Below are positions 7,774 to 14,661 of a DNA stretch of 24,247 bases, piece by piece. Origin of the DNA: an uncultured Collinsella sp. (GTDB lineage: Bacteria > Actinomycetota > Coriobacteriia > Coriobacteriales > Coriobacteriaceae); contig CAADUO010000036.1 of the NCBI GenBank assembly GCA_900752215.1, positions 1 to 24,247 on the forward strand, in the 5' to 3' direction. Numbering within the stretch: position 1 is the first letter of the stretch; every line of letters begins with the position of its first letter. A program made the translations under genes and the position numbers. The notes beneath the pieces were generated by a model that did no database searches, was not told the DNA's origin, and saw only the letters and a program-made list of their open reading frames with translations.

Positions 7774-7802
7774 TTGCGCCTCGTCCGCAATTCCTTTATT
7801 CT
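7774..7802 (+). promoter_or_regulatory. Likely promoter of tRNA-Thr(UGU)
   Basis: TTGCGC (7774-7779), a 17-bp spacer and TATTCT (7797-7802) form a plausible sigma-70 type promoter about 30 bp before the tRNA. Confidence 0.5.
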
Positions 7803-7832
7803 AAACAGGCTTCGCGCGAAAGCGCCAAGTGT

Positions 7833-7907
7833 GCCAGTGTGGCGCAACGGTAGCGCAACTGATTTGTAATCAGTGGGTTGCAGGTTCGATTCCTGTCACT
7901 GGCTCCA
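7833..7907 (+). tRNA. tRNA-Thr (anticodon UGU)
   Basis: A complete cloverleaf is visible. The acceptor GCCAGTG (7833-7839) pairs with CACTGGC (7897-7903), the D-stem is GCGC/GCGC, and the anticodon stem CTGAT/ATCAG holds loop TTTGTAA (anticodon TGT). The T-loop is TTCGATT. The discriminator is T at 7904 and CCA is encoded at 7905-7907. It is a single-gene unit with its own promoter and terminator, at the left side of the beta-glucoside island. Confidence 0.96.
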
Positions 7908-7916
7908 TGAGAGTTT

Positions 7917-7951
7917 CGGGCTCTGTTCCCTTGCGGGGCAGGGCCCGTTTC
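7917..7951 (+). terminator. Intrinsic terminator after tRNA-Thr
   Basis: CGGGCTCTG (7917-7925) pairs with CAGGGCCCG (7939-7947) with one G-U pair, extended by CCC/GGG around a short loop. TTTCTATTT follows. Confidence 0.75.
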
Positions 7952-8015
7952 TATTTAGGTGGTGCGCCATCGGGTTAGCGCCCATTCCGTTTTTGGTTTG
8001 TCTCGTCCTCCAGTT

Positions 8016-8153
8016 TGTCTAAATCTGTAACACCAAGACCGATATTTGGCATCTAACTGTTACAGATTGAGATAAAACTTAGGATGTTTCAGGATATCTT
8101 GATCTGTAACATGTAGAAGCGGAATAGGCCTCTTGCTGTTACAAATCGAGACA
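8016..8153. repeat. Two tandem 79-bp units of a 17-bp inverted repeat
   Basis: Four copies of the 17-mer consensus TRTCTNRATYTGTAACA are present. They lie on + at 8016-8032, on - at 8058-8074, on + at 8095-8111 and on - at 8137-8153. Copies 1 and 2 form one inverted pair, copies 3 and 4 the next. The start-to-start distance between equivalent copies is 79 bp in both cases, and the arms are 42 bp apart in both pairs. The core GTAACA/TGTTAC is invariant. The bases between the arms are only loosely similar, so selection seems to act on the arms. No cas genes are near, and the alternating orientation argues against CRISPR. It could be a protein-binding array or a paired hairpin element. Confidence 0.75.
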
Positions 8154-8181
8154 AGGGCGGGTACGGACCCAGATGTCCTGC

Positions 8182-8248
8182 TCGAGCGTGGATTTCTGGA
8201 CACGCGAGAGAAGAAAATCTGCCGGCCGGAGAACGAGCGTGGATAATT
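8182..8248 (+). repeat. Two GAGCGTGGAT repeats, left flank of the beta-glucoside module
   Basis: TCGAGCGTGGATTT at 8182-8195 and CGAGCGTGGATAATT at 8234-8248 share an 11-bp core in direct orientation. Related copies occur at 12286-12380 on the other side of the PTS module. Besides these and the 8016-8153 array, I see no gene in the 532-bp stretch between tRNA-Thr and the PTS gene, only the two terminators. Confidence 0.65.
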
Positions 8249-8303
8249 AACTTGGATAGGGAGCTAAGGTAAACACCGATTGTCTATCGAAGGCTTTAGA
8301 AAC

Positions 8304-8338
8304 AACGACCCCGATTTCATTGTGGAATCGGGGTCGTT
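8304..8338. terminator. Strong hairpin, terminator of the bgl operon
   Basis: AACGACCCCGATT (8304-8316) pairs perfectly with AATCGGGGTCGTT (8326-8338) around a 9-nt loop. On the - strand it is followed by a T-rich stretch, which suits termination of the PTS gene that ends about 100 bp away. It may work in both directions. Confidence 0.75.
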
Positions 8339-8439
8339 TGTGCCTCAGGAATCCGAATGGATTAATCGAGCTCCTAAGGGACTTCTTGGGTTCTTGCTAA
8401 TGGTCTGCCGAGGGTGTCCCCAATGCAAACAGCGGGCAT

Positions 8440-9840
8440 TTACTCAATATAGTTGGGATTCTTCTTGATAATCACGCGTGCAGCGATGAACGAGACGACG
8501 ATGGCGATGACGGCGACAACGCACGCCAGTACGAAGTTGCCCATGGATCCATCGGGAGCGATAAAGATCAGCGCCGAAAGAAGACCGGGGCATGCTCCCG
8601 CAACATACTCCTTCAGGACGAAGATGCCTGCAGGGAGTCCCGCGCAGAGGGCGCCGATTGCCGTGCCGACAAGCAGGCGGGGACGCTCGATGAGGCAGCC
8701 GTAAAATGCGGGCTCAGTTACGCCGCAAAGTGCGGTGACGGCAACCGTGGTGACCATACCTCTCTTCTCCTTGTTGCCTTTCATTGCAGTTGCCAAGGCG
8801 AGACTCGTGCCGCCAATGCAGAGGTTTGAGATGAAGCCAAAGATGATGGGTGCCCAACCGAGCTGCGCCAGGCTCGTAACTTCGATTGCGATGTAAGCCT
8901 TATCGAGACCGAGCATGACGAAATAGGGGTTAAGGGCTGCCAGGATCGGGGTAGCGATAAATGCCACGTTGTCCATGAGCCATGTGGCGGCATCACTCAG
9001 CGCGTAGCCCATCATGCTGCCGGCGGGGCCGAGAACAATCAGCTCAACAGGCACGACGATGAACATGGTGAGTAGCGGCTTCAAGAACAGTTTGGTAACG
9101 TCGGGGATGATTTTCTGAAGACCGCGATCAACAAAGTACATGAACACAACGCCCAGTACGATTGGCACCACCGTGCTCGAGTAGTCATTCGTCGGGATGG
9201 GGATGCCAAGAAAGTCGAGACCCTCAGCACCGCTAATAGACGAGCTAATCATGATTGCGCCCAGCAGTGCGCCCATGATAGGCTGCATCTTCATGACGGC
9301 GGCGAGCTGATAGCCGAGGTAAACGGGTAAGAAGCTAAACGAAGCGCTAAAGATCGCCAACAGGACCTGGGCGGTTCCGCTATCGGTGCTCAATCCGCAA
9401 TAATTGACCAGGAGATTCTTGATCGAAAGAATGAGTCCGCCAACGATGAGCGCCGGGACGATGGGCATGAATACCTGTGCAGAGACGTTCCCGAATTTCT
9501 CAATCAAGCCCATGGCGGTGTTACCGCTTTTAATGCCTTCTGCAAGGTCTTTGGCGGTTTGGGCATCGTCGGCAACCGTGCCACCGCCGACTTCGATTCC
9601 CGCGAAGTCGAGGAAGTCGTTGTAAGCCTCGGTGACGTTGGGGCCGATGATCACCTGAAGCTGGCCACCGCTGACTACTGCCCCGAGCGCCTGATCGGCC
9701 GATTTGGCGAGCTGGAGATCAATGATCGAGGTGTCTCGTGCGTCGATGCGAAGGCGCGTCGCACAATGAGTTACCGATGTAATATTCTCTTTGCCGCCAA
9801 CAGCCTTTAGGACTGTTTCGGACATTGCCTGATATTTCAT
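8440..9840 (-). CDS. PTS beta-glucoside-type transporter, EIIBC
   Basis: This membrane permease takes up a sugar and phosphorylates it with phosphate from the PTS chain. The 466-residue product has an EIIB domain at the N-terminus with the phosphorylated cysteine in SVTHCATRLRI (C26). The EIIC domain from about residue 100 to the end holds many hydrophobic segments, plus GVTEPAFYG and IGGTSLALA motifs typical of the glucose-glucoside superfamily. The length fits EIIBC without an EIIA domain; BglP-type proteins with EIIA are about 620 residues. EIIA must therefore come from another gene. ATG 9840 has AGGAG 6 nt upstream. It lies 9 bp after the GH1 gene, so the two form one operon. The exact sugar is not readable; an aryl- or alkyl-beta-glucoside or cellobiose is likely from the partner enzyme. 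Confidence 0.9.
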   Translation of the reverse strand: MKYQAMSETVLKAVGGKENITSVTHCATRLRIDARDTSIIDLQLAKSADQALGAVVSGGQLQVIIGPNVTEAYNDFLDFAGIEVGGGTVADDAQTAKDLAEGIKSGNTAMGLIEKFGNVSAQVFMPIVPALIVGGLILSIKNLLVNYCGLSTDSGTAQVLLAIFSASFSFLPVYLGYQLAAVMKMQPIMGALLGAIMISSSISGAEGLDFLGIPIPTNDYSSTVVPIVLGVVFMYFVDRGLQKIIPDVTKLFLKPLLTMFIVVPVELIVLGPAGSMMGYALSDAATWLMDNVAFIATPILAALNPYFVMLGLDKAYIAIEVTSLAQLGWAPIIFGFISNLCIGGTSLALATAMKGNKEKRGMVTTVAVTALCGVTEPAFYGCLIERPRLLVGTAIGALCAGLPAGIFVLKEYVAGACPGLLSALIFIAPDGSMGNFVLACVVAVIAIVVSFIAARVIIKKNPNYIE

Positions 9841-9849
9841 CTCTTTCTC

Positions 9850-11268
9850 CTAACCTTCCTGCTCCTGATACTTCGAGATAAGGTCTCGGTACCAATACCA
9901 GCTCTTTTTGGGGGTGCGCTCCAGATTGTTTTCGAAGTCGATATGGACAAGTCCGTATCGTTTTTCGTAGCCGTTGATCCAGCTATACAGATCCATCGTC
10001 GACCAGAGGTAGTAGCCCTCAACGCGCGCGCCGTCGCGCTTAGCCCTCATCATGTGCTCGATGAACTGGCCCAGAAGCTCGATGCGGTCATCATCGTGGA
10101 TCATTCCGTCTGCGTCTGGTTGCTCATAGGCGCCATGTCCGTTTTCCGTAATAAAGATGCGGGGCGCGTCATAGCGCTCGTGGACATCCATGATGGTTGA
10201 ATACATGCAACTTGGGAGTATTTCGCGGCCCCATTTATTGCGGGGAACATTGCTGTCGCGGGCGCTTTCAAACAAGGGCGCAATGCATTTTCCTTCGACC
10301 TTTTTGCTCGAACCGCCCTTATTGTTCGCCGAAACGGCAAGCTCTCCACCGTGCCAGTCGGTTACATACTCTCGGCAATACACGTTGAGTCCAATAAAAT
10401 CGACTTTACCGTCTCTGAATTCTTCTACGTCATTTGGGGATCGATAGAGCGAGACGCCAAGTTTTTCAAGGATTTCGTCCATTTCTGGCGGCAGTTGACC
10501 CTGAAGTGCTGGTGCCAGAATCATGCGATTGGCGAAAAAGTCTGCGTATCGAAATACGTCATCGGGGTGCTCGGTTGCCGGGTCGAGTTCGACAACGCCG
10601 CCATCGTGGACGGCGCCGATGATGCCGTCGTAGCCCATTTGACGATATGCTCGGACTGCGAGTGCGCTGGCGCGCATCAGGTTGTACTGAAACTGCATGT
10701 ACGACTGAACGTCGAGCGATCGATTGGGGGGATAGTTGCCCAATATGTTTACGCAGTAGCTGTAGAAATGCGGCTCGTTAACGGTAGCCCAGATTTTGAC
10801 GCGGTCTCCAAAGCGCTCAAAGCAAATCCTGGCGTATTTGCAGAACCACTCTGCCATGTCGTTGTTCAGCCATCCGCCTTTGCAAGCAAGCGTGAATGGC
10901 AGATCGTAATGGAACAGCGTAACGTTGGGCTCTATGCCATTTTCGAGGCAGCAATCAATGACCCGATTATAAAAATCGATACCCTTTTCATTCACTTCGC
11001 CGATACCCGTGGGAATGATTCGACTCCATGAAAGAGAGAAGCGATAGGTGTTTTGTCCGCCTTCTTTCATCATGCGGATATCTTCTTCATAGCGATGGTA
11101 GAAGTCGCAAGATACATCACCGTCAACATGGTTGATGTTCTTATTGCTTGTGTGGTTAAAGAAATCCCACTCGCCAAGGCCTTTGCCGTCTTCGTTCCAG
11201 GCACCCTCGCACTGATAAGACGCCGTGGCGGAACCCCAGAGAAACGGCATGTTGTTCACGTTGTCCAT
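9850..11268 (-). CDS. 6-phospho-beta-glucosidase, glycoside hydrolase family 1
   Basis: The enzyme hydrolyses the phosphorylated beta-glucoside delivered by the PTS in the cytoplasm. The 472-residue product shows the GH1 acid/base glutamate in ATVNEPHFYSY (E165) and the nucleophile in FITENGHGA (E375). The phosphate-binding pattern S-x6-K-x-Y is present in SWINGYEKRYG (S429, K436 and Y438), as in LacG-type 6-phospho-glycosidases; this supports a phosphorylated substrate rather than a free glucoside. I chose ATG 11268. AAAGGGG lies just upstream, and a start 18 bp earlier would place that ribosome binding site inside the coding region. It is the first gene of the operon with the PTS EIIBC, and the RpiR-type gene is divergent. 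Confidence 0.93.
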   Translation of the reverse strand: MDNVNNMPFLWGSATASYQCEGAWNEDGKGLGEWDFFNHTSNKNINHVDGDVSCDFYHRYEEDIRMMKEGGQNTYRFSLSWSRIIPTGIGEVNEKGIDFYNRVIDCCLENGIEPNVTLFHYDLPFTLACKGGWLNNDMAEWFCKYARICFERFGDRVKIWATVNEPHFYSYCVNILGNYPPNRSLDVQSYMQFQYNLMRASALAVRAYRQMGYDGIIGAVHDGGVVELDPATEHPDDVFRYADFFANRMILAPALQGQLPPEMDEILEKLGVSLYRSPNDVEEFRDGKVDFIGLNVYCREYVTDWHGGELAVSANNKGGSSKKVEGKCIAPLFESARDSNVPRNKWGREILPSCMYSTIMDVHERYDAPRIFITENGHGAYEQPDADGMIHDDDRIELLGQFIEHMMRAKRDGARVEGYYLWSTMDLYSWINGYEKRYGLVHIDFENNLERTPKKSWYWYRDLISKYQEQEG

Positions 11269-11335
11269 GAATCCCCTTTCCATCATTCAACACGGTGGAT
11301 ACGTGTGACGGAATTACGATTAAGATGACGTCAAC

Positions 11336-11377
11336 TGATTTGAATCATAGGAGAACGACCAAAGCTGTTTGATTCAA
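11336..11377. promoter_or_regulatory. Inverted repeats in the divergent bgl-rpiR promoter region
   Basis: TGATTTGAATCA at 11336-11347 is a 5-2-5 palindrome. TTTGATTCAA at 11368-11377 repeats its TGATTCAA half in the opposite orientation. A TTGACG box reading toward the GH1 gene (plus-strand 11329-11334) touches the first site. The position between the divergent genes fits operators for the RpiR-type regulator; binding is inferred. Confidence 0.5.
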
Positions 11378-11419
11378 TAAATGAACTATGATTTCGAGGA
11401 GAGCGGAAAGAGGAATCAC

Positions 11420-12253
11420 GTGAATATCAATGACTTCGATGTGCTCAATCGCATTAGCTCCATCATCAACAGCGAGTTTGGGTCAAACGATGCCGCCATC
11501 GCTCGATATCTCATCGCTCACATTAGGCGTTCGAGCGAAATCAATGTTGCCGCAATAACCCGCGATGCATTCGTGACCCGTTCCGCTGTTCGTCGTTTCT
11601 GCAATCGTTTGGGCTACCAGTCTCTTAGCGATTTGAAAGAATCATTTACTCAATCAGTCTTTCCAAGCGACTTAAGCCATCGAGAGGAGGAATTTGGCTA
11701 CGAGGAGTACAGGGCAGAACTCGACGTTCGCATGATCGAGATGTTCGCTGAGGTTGAAAGCGGCGTGTCCGATATCGCTATTAAGCACCTTGCCGACGAA
11801 ATTGATGGCCATAATAACGTTGAAATCTGGTGCACCAATAATGTGAGCGCCAATCTCGTACGATTTCAGCAGGAAATGTTTTATGCGGGCAAGATAGTTC
11901 GCATAGTTGCTGGGGCTAACGTCGCGGAATTGAAAAACATGGGAGATGCTTCGCAGTCATTGATAATTCTCGTATCGGTCTCCGGGCTATTTGCGTCACA
12001 GGCGCGTGAGTATCTTGATTGCCGTTCGGGGAGGAAGATTCTAATTACTGCGTTTAGCAACGATGACAAATCGAGGTCTTTTGACCGTGTATATCGTCTT
12101 GGAAATGCGGGAAACGGAATTGACCGACTCGGCGTTTATTCGAAATACGCCATGACCTATTTCTTCGACTTGCTATCGTCGTGTTACTTGAGTCGCTACC
12201 CTTGCACCAAGGGGGAGCCGCTCTATGGGTCTACTTTGGTCTGGCCCGAGTAG
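11420..12253 (+). CDS. RpiR/MurR-family transcriptional regulator (HTH + SIS domain)
   Basis: RpiR-type regulators bind DNA through an N-terminal HTH and sense phosphosugars through a C-terminal SIS domain. Here the HTH region is about residues 1-75 (FDVLNRISSIINSEFGSNDA, then VTRSAVRRFCNRLGYQSLSDLK). The SIS fold is about 105-235, with the beta strands VEIWCTNN, IVRIVAG and SLIILVSVSG. It is divergent from the phospho-beta-glucosidase/PTS operon and most likely controls it, with a phosphorylated glucoside as inducer. I prefer GTG 11420 (277 residues), because GAGG lies 6 nt upstream and homologues begin near the LNRI segment. ATG 11381 would add 13 residues but has no ribosome binding site. 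The lower GC than in the ribosomal genes fits an acquired module. Confidence 0.87.
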   Translation: MNINDFDVLNRISSIINSEFGSNDAAIARYLIAHIRRSSEINVAAITRDAFVTRSAVRRFCNRLGYQSLSDLKESFTQSVFPSDLSHREEEFGYEEYRAELDVRMIEMFAEVESGVSDIAIKHLADEIDGHNNVEIWCTNNVSANLVRFQQEMFYAGKIVRIVAGANVAELKNMGDASQSLIILVSVSGLFASQAREYLDCRSGRKILITAFSNDDKSRSFDRVYRLGNAGNGIDRLGVYSKYAMTYFFDLLSSCYLSRYPCTKGEPLYGSTLVWPE

Positions 12254-12285
12254 TAGCGGCTCTATAGTTCTCCCGCCTAGTGAAT

Positions 12286-12380
12286 GAGCGTGGATAATCT
12301 GCCACTTTGGGTTCGAAGCCGTGCTAGAAGAGGGAGATTATCCACGCTCGATTTCAAACGGGAGAAAGTCCACGCTCGAT
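12286..12380. repeat. GAGCGTGGATAATCT inverted repeat plus a third copy, right flank of the module
   Basis: GAGCGTGGATAATCT (12286-12300) and its exact reverse complement (12335-12349) form a 15-bp inverted repeat with a 34-bp gap. A third, - strand copy (TCCACGCTCGAT) lies at 12369-12380. The same core occurs twice at 8182-8248. The 431-bp stretch between rpiR and tRNA-Tyr holds these repeats and the tRNA promoter. At 12469-12484 it also has AAAGTGTCCCCTTGGG, which resembles the palindrome near 17170. I see no convincing gene in it. Confidence 0.7.
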
Positions 12381-12592
12381 CGTGCCGTGGAAGCCCGATC
12401 GCAACCTATGTAATAGTGCAAGAAGGTCGTTATCGAAGGTCGATGCTGTAGGCGTACTCTACCGTGCCAAAGTGTCCCCTTGGGAAATGTCACCAGTGCA
12501 GCCAAATCCACCGTCCTTCATATCTAAACTCAACAAAACTGCAGGTCAAAGGCATATAGATACGCCCGGCACCGTGTATCTAGAGGTTTTCG

Positions 12593-12622
12593 TTGACAGC
12601 CCCCAAGGTGGCATCGTATTAT
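12593..12622 (+). promoter_or_regulatory. Strong promoter of the tRNA-Tyr-Thr-Met/tuf unit
   Basis: TTGACA (12593-12598), an 18-bp spacer and TATTAT (12617-12622) make a near-consensus promoter about 60 bp before tRNA-Tyr. The bases before the -35 box (TTTTCGTTGACAG) closely match those of the rpmG promoter (TTTTCATTGACAG). Confidence 0.82.
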
Positions 12623-12684
12623 CTTCTTCGTTCGCGGGGGCGGCGGTCCAAAAGACCAAAGGACCTGCGGATACTTGAACGATT

Positions 12685-12766
12685 GGGAGTTTGCCCGAGT
12701 GGTTAATGGGGACGGGCTGTAAACCCGTTGGCTCTGCCTACATAGGTTCGAATCCTATAGCTCCCA
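12685..12766 (+). tRNA. tRNA-Tyr (anticodon GUA)
   Basis: The acceptor GGGAGTT pairs with AGCTCCC (one G-U). The anticodon stem GGGCT/AACCC region holds CTGTAAA with GTA as anticodon. A long variable arm (class II) is present, as expected for tRNA-Tyr in bacteria. The discriminator is A at 12766 and CCA is not encoded (ACCC). Confidence 0.95.
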
Positions 12767-12776
12767 CCCGTCAAGT

Positions 12777-12852
12777 GCCTGTATAGCTCAGTCGGTAGAG
12801 CACTTCGTTGGTAACGAAGAGGTCACCAGTTCAAGTCTGGTTGCAGGCTCCA
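12777..12852 (+). tRNA. tRNA-Thr (anticodon GGU)
   Basis: The acceptor GCCTGTA pairs with TGCAGGC. The anticodon arm TTCGT-TGGTAAC-GAA holds GGT, the T-loop is TTCAAGT, and CCA is encoded at 12850-12852. It lies 10 bp after tRNA-Tyr in the same transcript. Confidence 0.95.
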
Positions 12853-12855
12853 TCC

Positions 12856-12932
12856 GGCGGTGTAGCTCAGTTGGTTAGAGCACACGGTTCATACCCGTGG
12901 CGTCACTGGTTCGAATCCAGTCACCGCTACCA
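12856..12932 (+). tRNA. tRNA-Met (anticodon CAU), probably elongator
   Basis: The acceptor GGCGGTG pairs with CACCGCT, the first pair being G-U. The anticodon stem CACGG/CCGTG encloses TTCATAC with anticodon CAT, and CCA is encoded at 12930-12932. Initiator features are missing: the first pair is not a mismatch, and the anticodon stem lacks the three consecutive G-C pairs next to the loop. A lysidine-modified tRNA-Ile(CAU) cannot be fully excluded. Confidence 0.9.
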
Positions 12933-12943
12933 TAGGTAACACG

Positions 12944-12974
12944 GTGGCTTCTCAATAGTATGTTGAGAGGCCAC
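12944..12974 (+). promoter_or_regulatory. Hairpin between tRNA-Met and tuf
   Basis: GTGGCTTCTCAA (12944-12955) pairs with TTGAGAGGCCAC (12963-12974) over 12 bp with one G-U, around a 7-nt loop. No U-run follows, so it is more likely a processing or stability element for the tRNA-tuf transcript than a terminator. A smaller hairpin, GTCCC/GGGAC at 12992-13006, follows before the tuf ribosome binding site. Confidence 0.55.
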
Positions 12975-13028
12975 TATGGTATAAAGGCAAAGTCCCGTCC
13001 GGGGACGACCTGTTAAGAGGAGGGCTTT

Positions 13029-14219
13029 ATGGCCAAAGAGAAGTTTGAGCGCACTAAGCCGCATGTTAACATCGGCACCATTGGTCACGTCGACCACGGC
13101 AAGACCACGCTGACCGCTGCCATCACCAAGGTTCTCTCTGAGACCGAGGGCTGCAAGGCTGACTTCACTGCGTTCGAGAACATCGACAAGGCTCCCGAGG
13201 AGCGCGAGCGCGGCATTACGATCTCCGTCTCCCACGTTGAGTACGAGACTGCTGCCCGTCACTACGCTCACGTTGACTGCCCGGGCCACGCTGACTACGT
13301 CAAGAACATGATCTCCGGCGCTGCTCAGATGGACGGCGCTATCCTGGTCATCGCCGCTACCGACGGCCCCATGGCTCAGACTCGCGAGCACATCCTGCTC
13401 GCCCGTCAGGTCGGCGTTCCCTACATCGTCGTCTTCCTGAACAAGTGCGACATGGTCGACGATGACGAGCTCATCGACCTCGTCGAGATGGAGACCCGTG
13501 AGCTCCTCTCCGAGTACGATTTCCCCGGCGACGACATCCCCGTCATCCGTGGCTCCGCTCTGGGCGCTCTCGAGGGCGACGCCAAGTGGATGGACGCCAT
13601 TCGCGAGCTCATGAAGGCCGTCGACGAGTACATCCCGACGCCTGCTCGTAACAACGACCTCCCGTTCCTGATGGCCGTTGAGGACGTTATGACCATCTCC
13701 GGCCGTGGTACCGTTGCTACTGGCCGTGTCGAGCGCGGTGAGCTCAAGCTCAACGAGCCCGTCGAGATCGTCGGCATCAAGGATACCCAGAACACCGTCG
13801 TTACCGGTATCGAGATGTTCCGTAAGTCCATGGACTTCTGCGAGGCTGGCGACAACGTCGGTCTGCTGCTCCGCGGCATCAAGCGTGAGGACATCGAGCG
13901 CGGCCAGGTTCTCTGCAAGCCCGGTTCGGTTACCCCGCACACCAAGTTCACCGGCGAGATCTACGTTCTGACCAAGGAGGAGGGCGGTCGTCACACCCCG
14001 TTCTTTGATGGTTATCGTCCTCAGTTCTACTTCCGTACCACCGACGTTACCGGTACGGTCAAGCTTCCCGAGGGCACCGAGATGGCTATGCCTGGTGACC
14101 ACATCACCATCGAGGGCGACCTCATTCACCCGATCGCCATGGAGGAGGGCCTGCGCTTCGCTATCCGCGAGGGTGGCCACACCGTCGGTTCGGGCATCGT
14201 CTCCACGATCATTGAGTAA
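13029..14219 (+). CDS. tuf: Translation elongation factor Tu
   Basis: EF-Tu carries aminoacyl-tRNA to the ribosome as a GTP complex. The 396-residue product has the P-loop GHVDHGKT at 19-26, the RGITI switch I segment, DCPGHADY (G3) and NKCD (G4). The three-domain arrangement ends in the usual GGHTVGSGIVSTIIE. ATG 13029 has AAGAGGAGGG just upstream. It lies downstream of three tRNA genes, an arrangement also known for tufB in E. coli (tRNA-Thr/Tyr/Gly/Thr-tufB). Codon use is strongly biased to C-ending and a few T-ending codons, typical of a highly expressed gene. A strong terminator follows. fusA, rpsG and rpsL are not adjacent. Confidence 0.99.
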   Translation: MAKEKFERTKPHVNIGTIGHVDHGKTTLTAAITKVLSETEGCKADFTAFENIDKAPEERERGITISVSHVEYETAARHYAHVDCPGHADYVKNMISGAAQMDGAILVIAATDGPMAQTREHILLARQVGVPYIVVFLNKCDMVDDDELIDLVEMETRELLSEYDFPGDDIPVIRGSALGALEGDAKWMDAIRELMKAVDEYIPTPARNNDLPFLMAVEDVMTISGRGTVATGRVERGELKLNEPVEIVGIKDTQNTVVTGIEMFRKSMDFCEAGDNVGLLLRGIKREDIERGQVLCKPGSVTPHTKFTGEIYVLTKEEGGRHTPFFDGYRPQFYFRTTDVTGTVKLPEGTEMAMPGDHITIEGDLIHPIAMEEGLRFAIREGGHTVGSGIVSTIIE

Positions 14220-14248
14220 ATTAGCTCTTTGATATAGCTGACTTAGAG

Positions 14249-14282
14249 AGAACCCGGCACTTATAGGGTGCCGGGTTCTTTT
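14249..14282 (+). terminator. Intrinsic terminator of tuf
   Basis: AGAACCCGGCAC (14249-14260) pairs with GTGCCGGGTTCT (14268-14279) around a 7-nt loop and is followed by a TTTTCT stretch. Confidence 0.9.
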
Positions 14283-14352
14283 CTACGCGGGGCTTGTTCC
14301 CTGACGATTGCGCTTCGCTCGCTCTTAAGCCGAGCGTGAGGGATCGATTAGA

Positions 14353-14401
14353 TCTCGCTGGCTTCATTGATGTGTTCCAAATATGAATGGATCCAGCGAG
14401 A
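14353..14401. repeat. 9-bp inverted repeat upstream of rpmG
   Basis: TCTCGCTGG (14353-14361) and CCAGCGAGA (14393-14401) are perfect complements 31 bp apart. A TTCAT/ATGAA pair lies inside. The element sits about 25 bp before the rpmG -35 box, so it could be a regulator site or a small hairpin. The remaining bases between tuf and rpmG show nothing else. Confidence 0.5.
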
Positions 14402-14423
14402 ACCAATTGATTCGAGGTTTTCA

Positions 14424-14453
14424 TTGACAGCACTTACGTAGAGCTGATAAAGT
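14424..14453 (+). promoter_or_regulatory. Promoter of the rpmG-tRNA-Trp-secE-nusG unit
   Basis: TTGACA (14424-14429), an 18-bp spacer and TAAAGT (14448-14453) lie about 45 bp before the rpmG start. Confidence 0.7.
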
Positions 14454-14498
14454 ACCAACTCGTGCCCGTACGGGGCGGAAATGAAAGGTTCAGGATAA

Positions 14499-14648
14499 AT
14501 GCGTACTCTAGTTACTCTTGCGTGCACTGAGTGCAAGCGCCGCAACTATACGACCACCAAGAACAAGTCGAACATGCCTGATCGTATGGAGATCAAGAAG
14601 TATTGCCCCTGGTGCCGTCACCACACGCTGCACAAAGAGACTCGCTAG
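14499..14648 (+). CDS. rpmG: 50S ribosomal protein L33
   Basis: The 49-codon gene encodes a zinc-ribbon L33 of the four-cysteine (C+) type. The cysteine pairs are CTEC near the N-terminus and CPWC near the C-terminus, with many basic residues between (KRRNYTTTKNK, RMEIKKY) and the usual HTLHKETR end. L33 binds 23S rRNA near the E site. ATG 14499 follows CAGGATAA, a weak ribosome binding site. The order rpmG, tRNA-Trp, secE, nusG is a common bacterial arrangement. A C+ form depends on zinc, and a zinc-free second copy may exist elsewhere in the genome. Confidence 0.96.
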   Translation: MRTLVTLACTECKRRNYTTTKNKSNMPDRMEIKKYCPWCRHHTLHKETR

Positions 14649-14661
14649 TCTCTAGTCACAT

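Noticed and set aside
7881..7907. Attachment site formed by the tRNA-Thr 3' end
   Set aside because: No second copy of the tRNA 3' end was found in the window apart from other tRNA genes, and no integrase is present.
8016..8153. CRISPR array
   Set aside because: The repeats alternate in orientation, number only four, and no cas genes are near.
8280..8468. Possible 62-residue protein next to the PTS gene
   Set aside because: It spans the strong hairpin at 8304-8338, overlaps the PTS gene on the other strand and has no motif.
12382..12678. Possible 98-residue protein before tRNA-Tyr
   Set aside because: There is no ribosome binding site or recognisable motif, and it runs through the tRNA promoter (12593-12622).
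12856..12932. Initiator tRNA
   Set aside because: The anticodon stem lacks the three consecutive G-C pairs and the first acceptor pair is G-U rather than a mismatch, so it was called an elongator tRNA.
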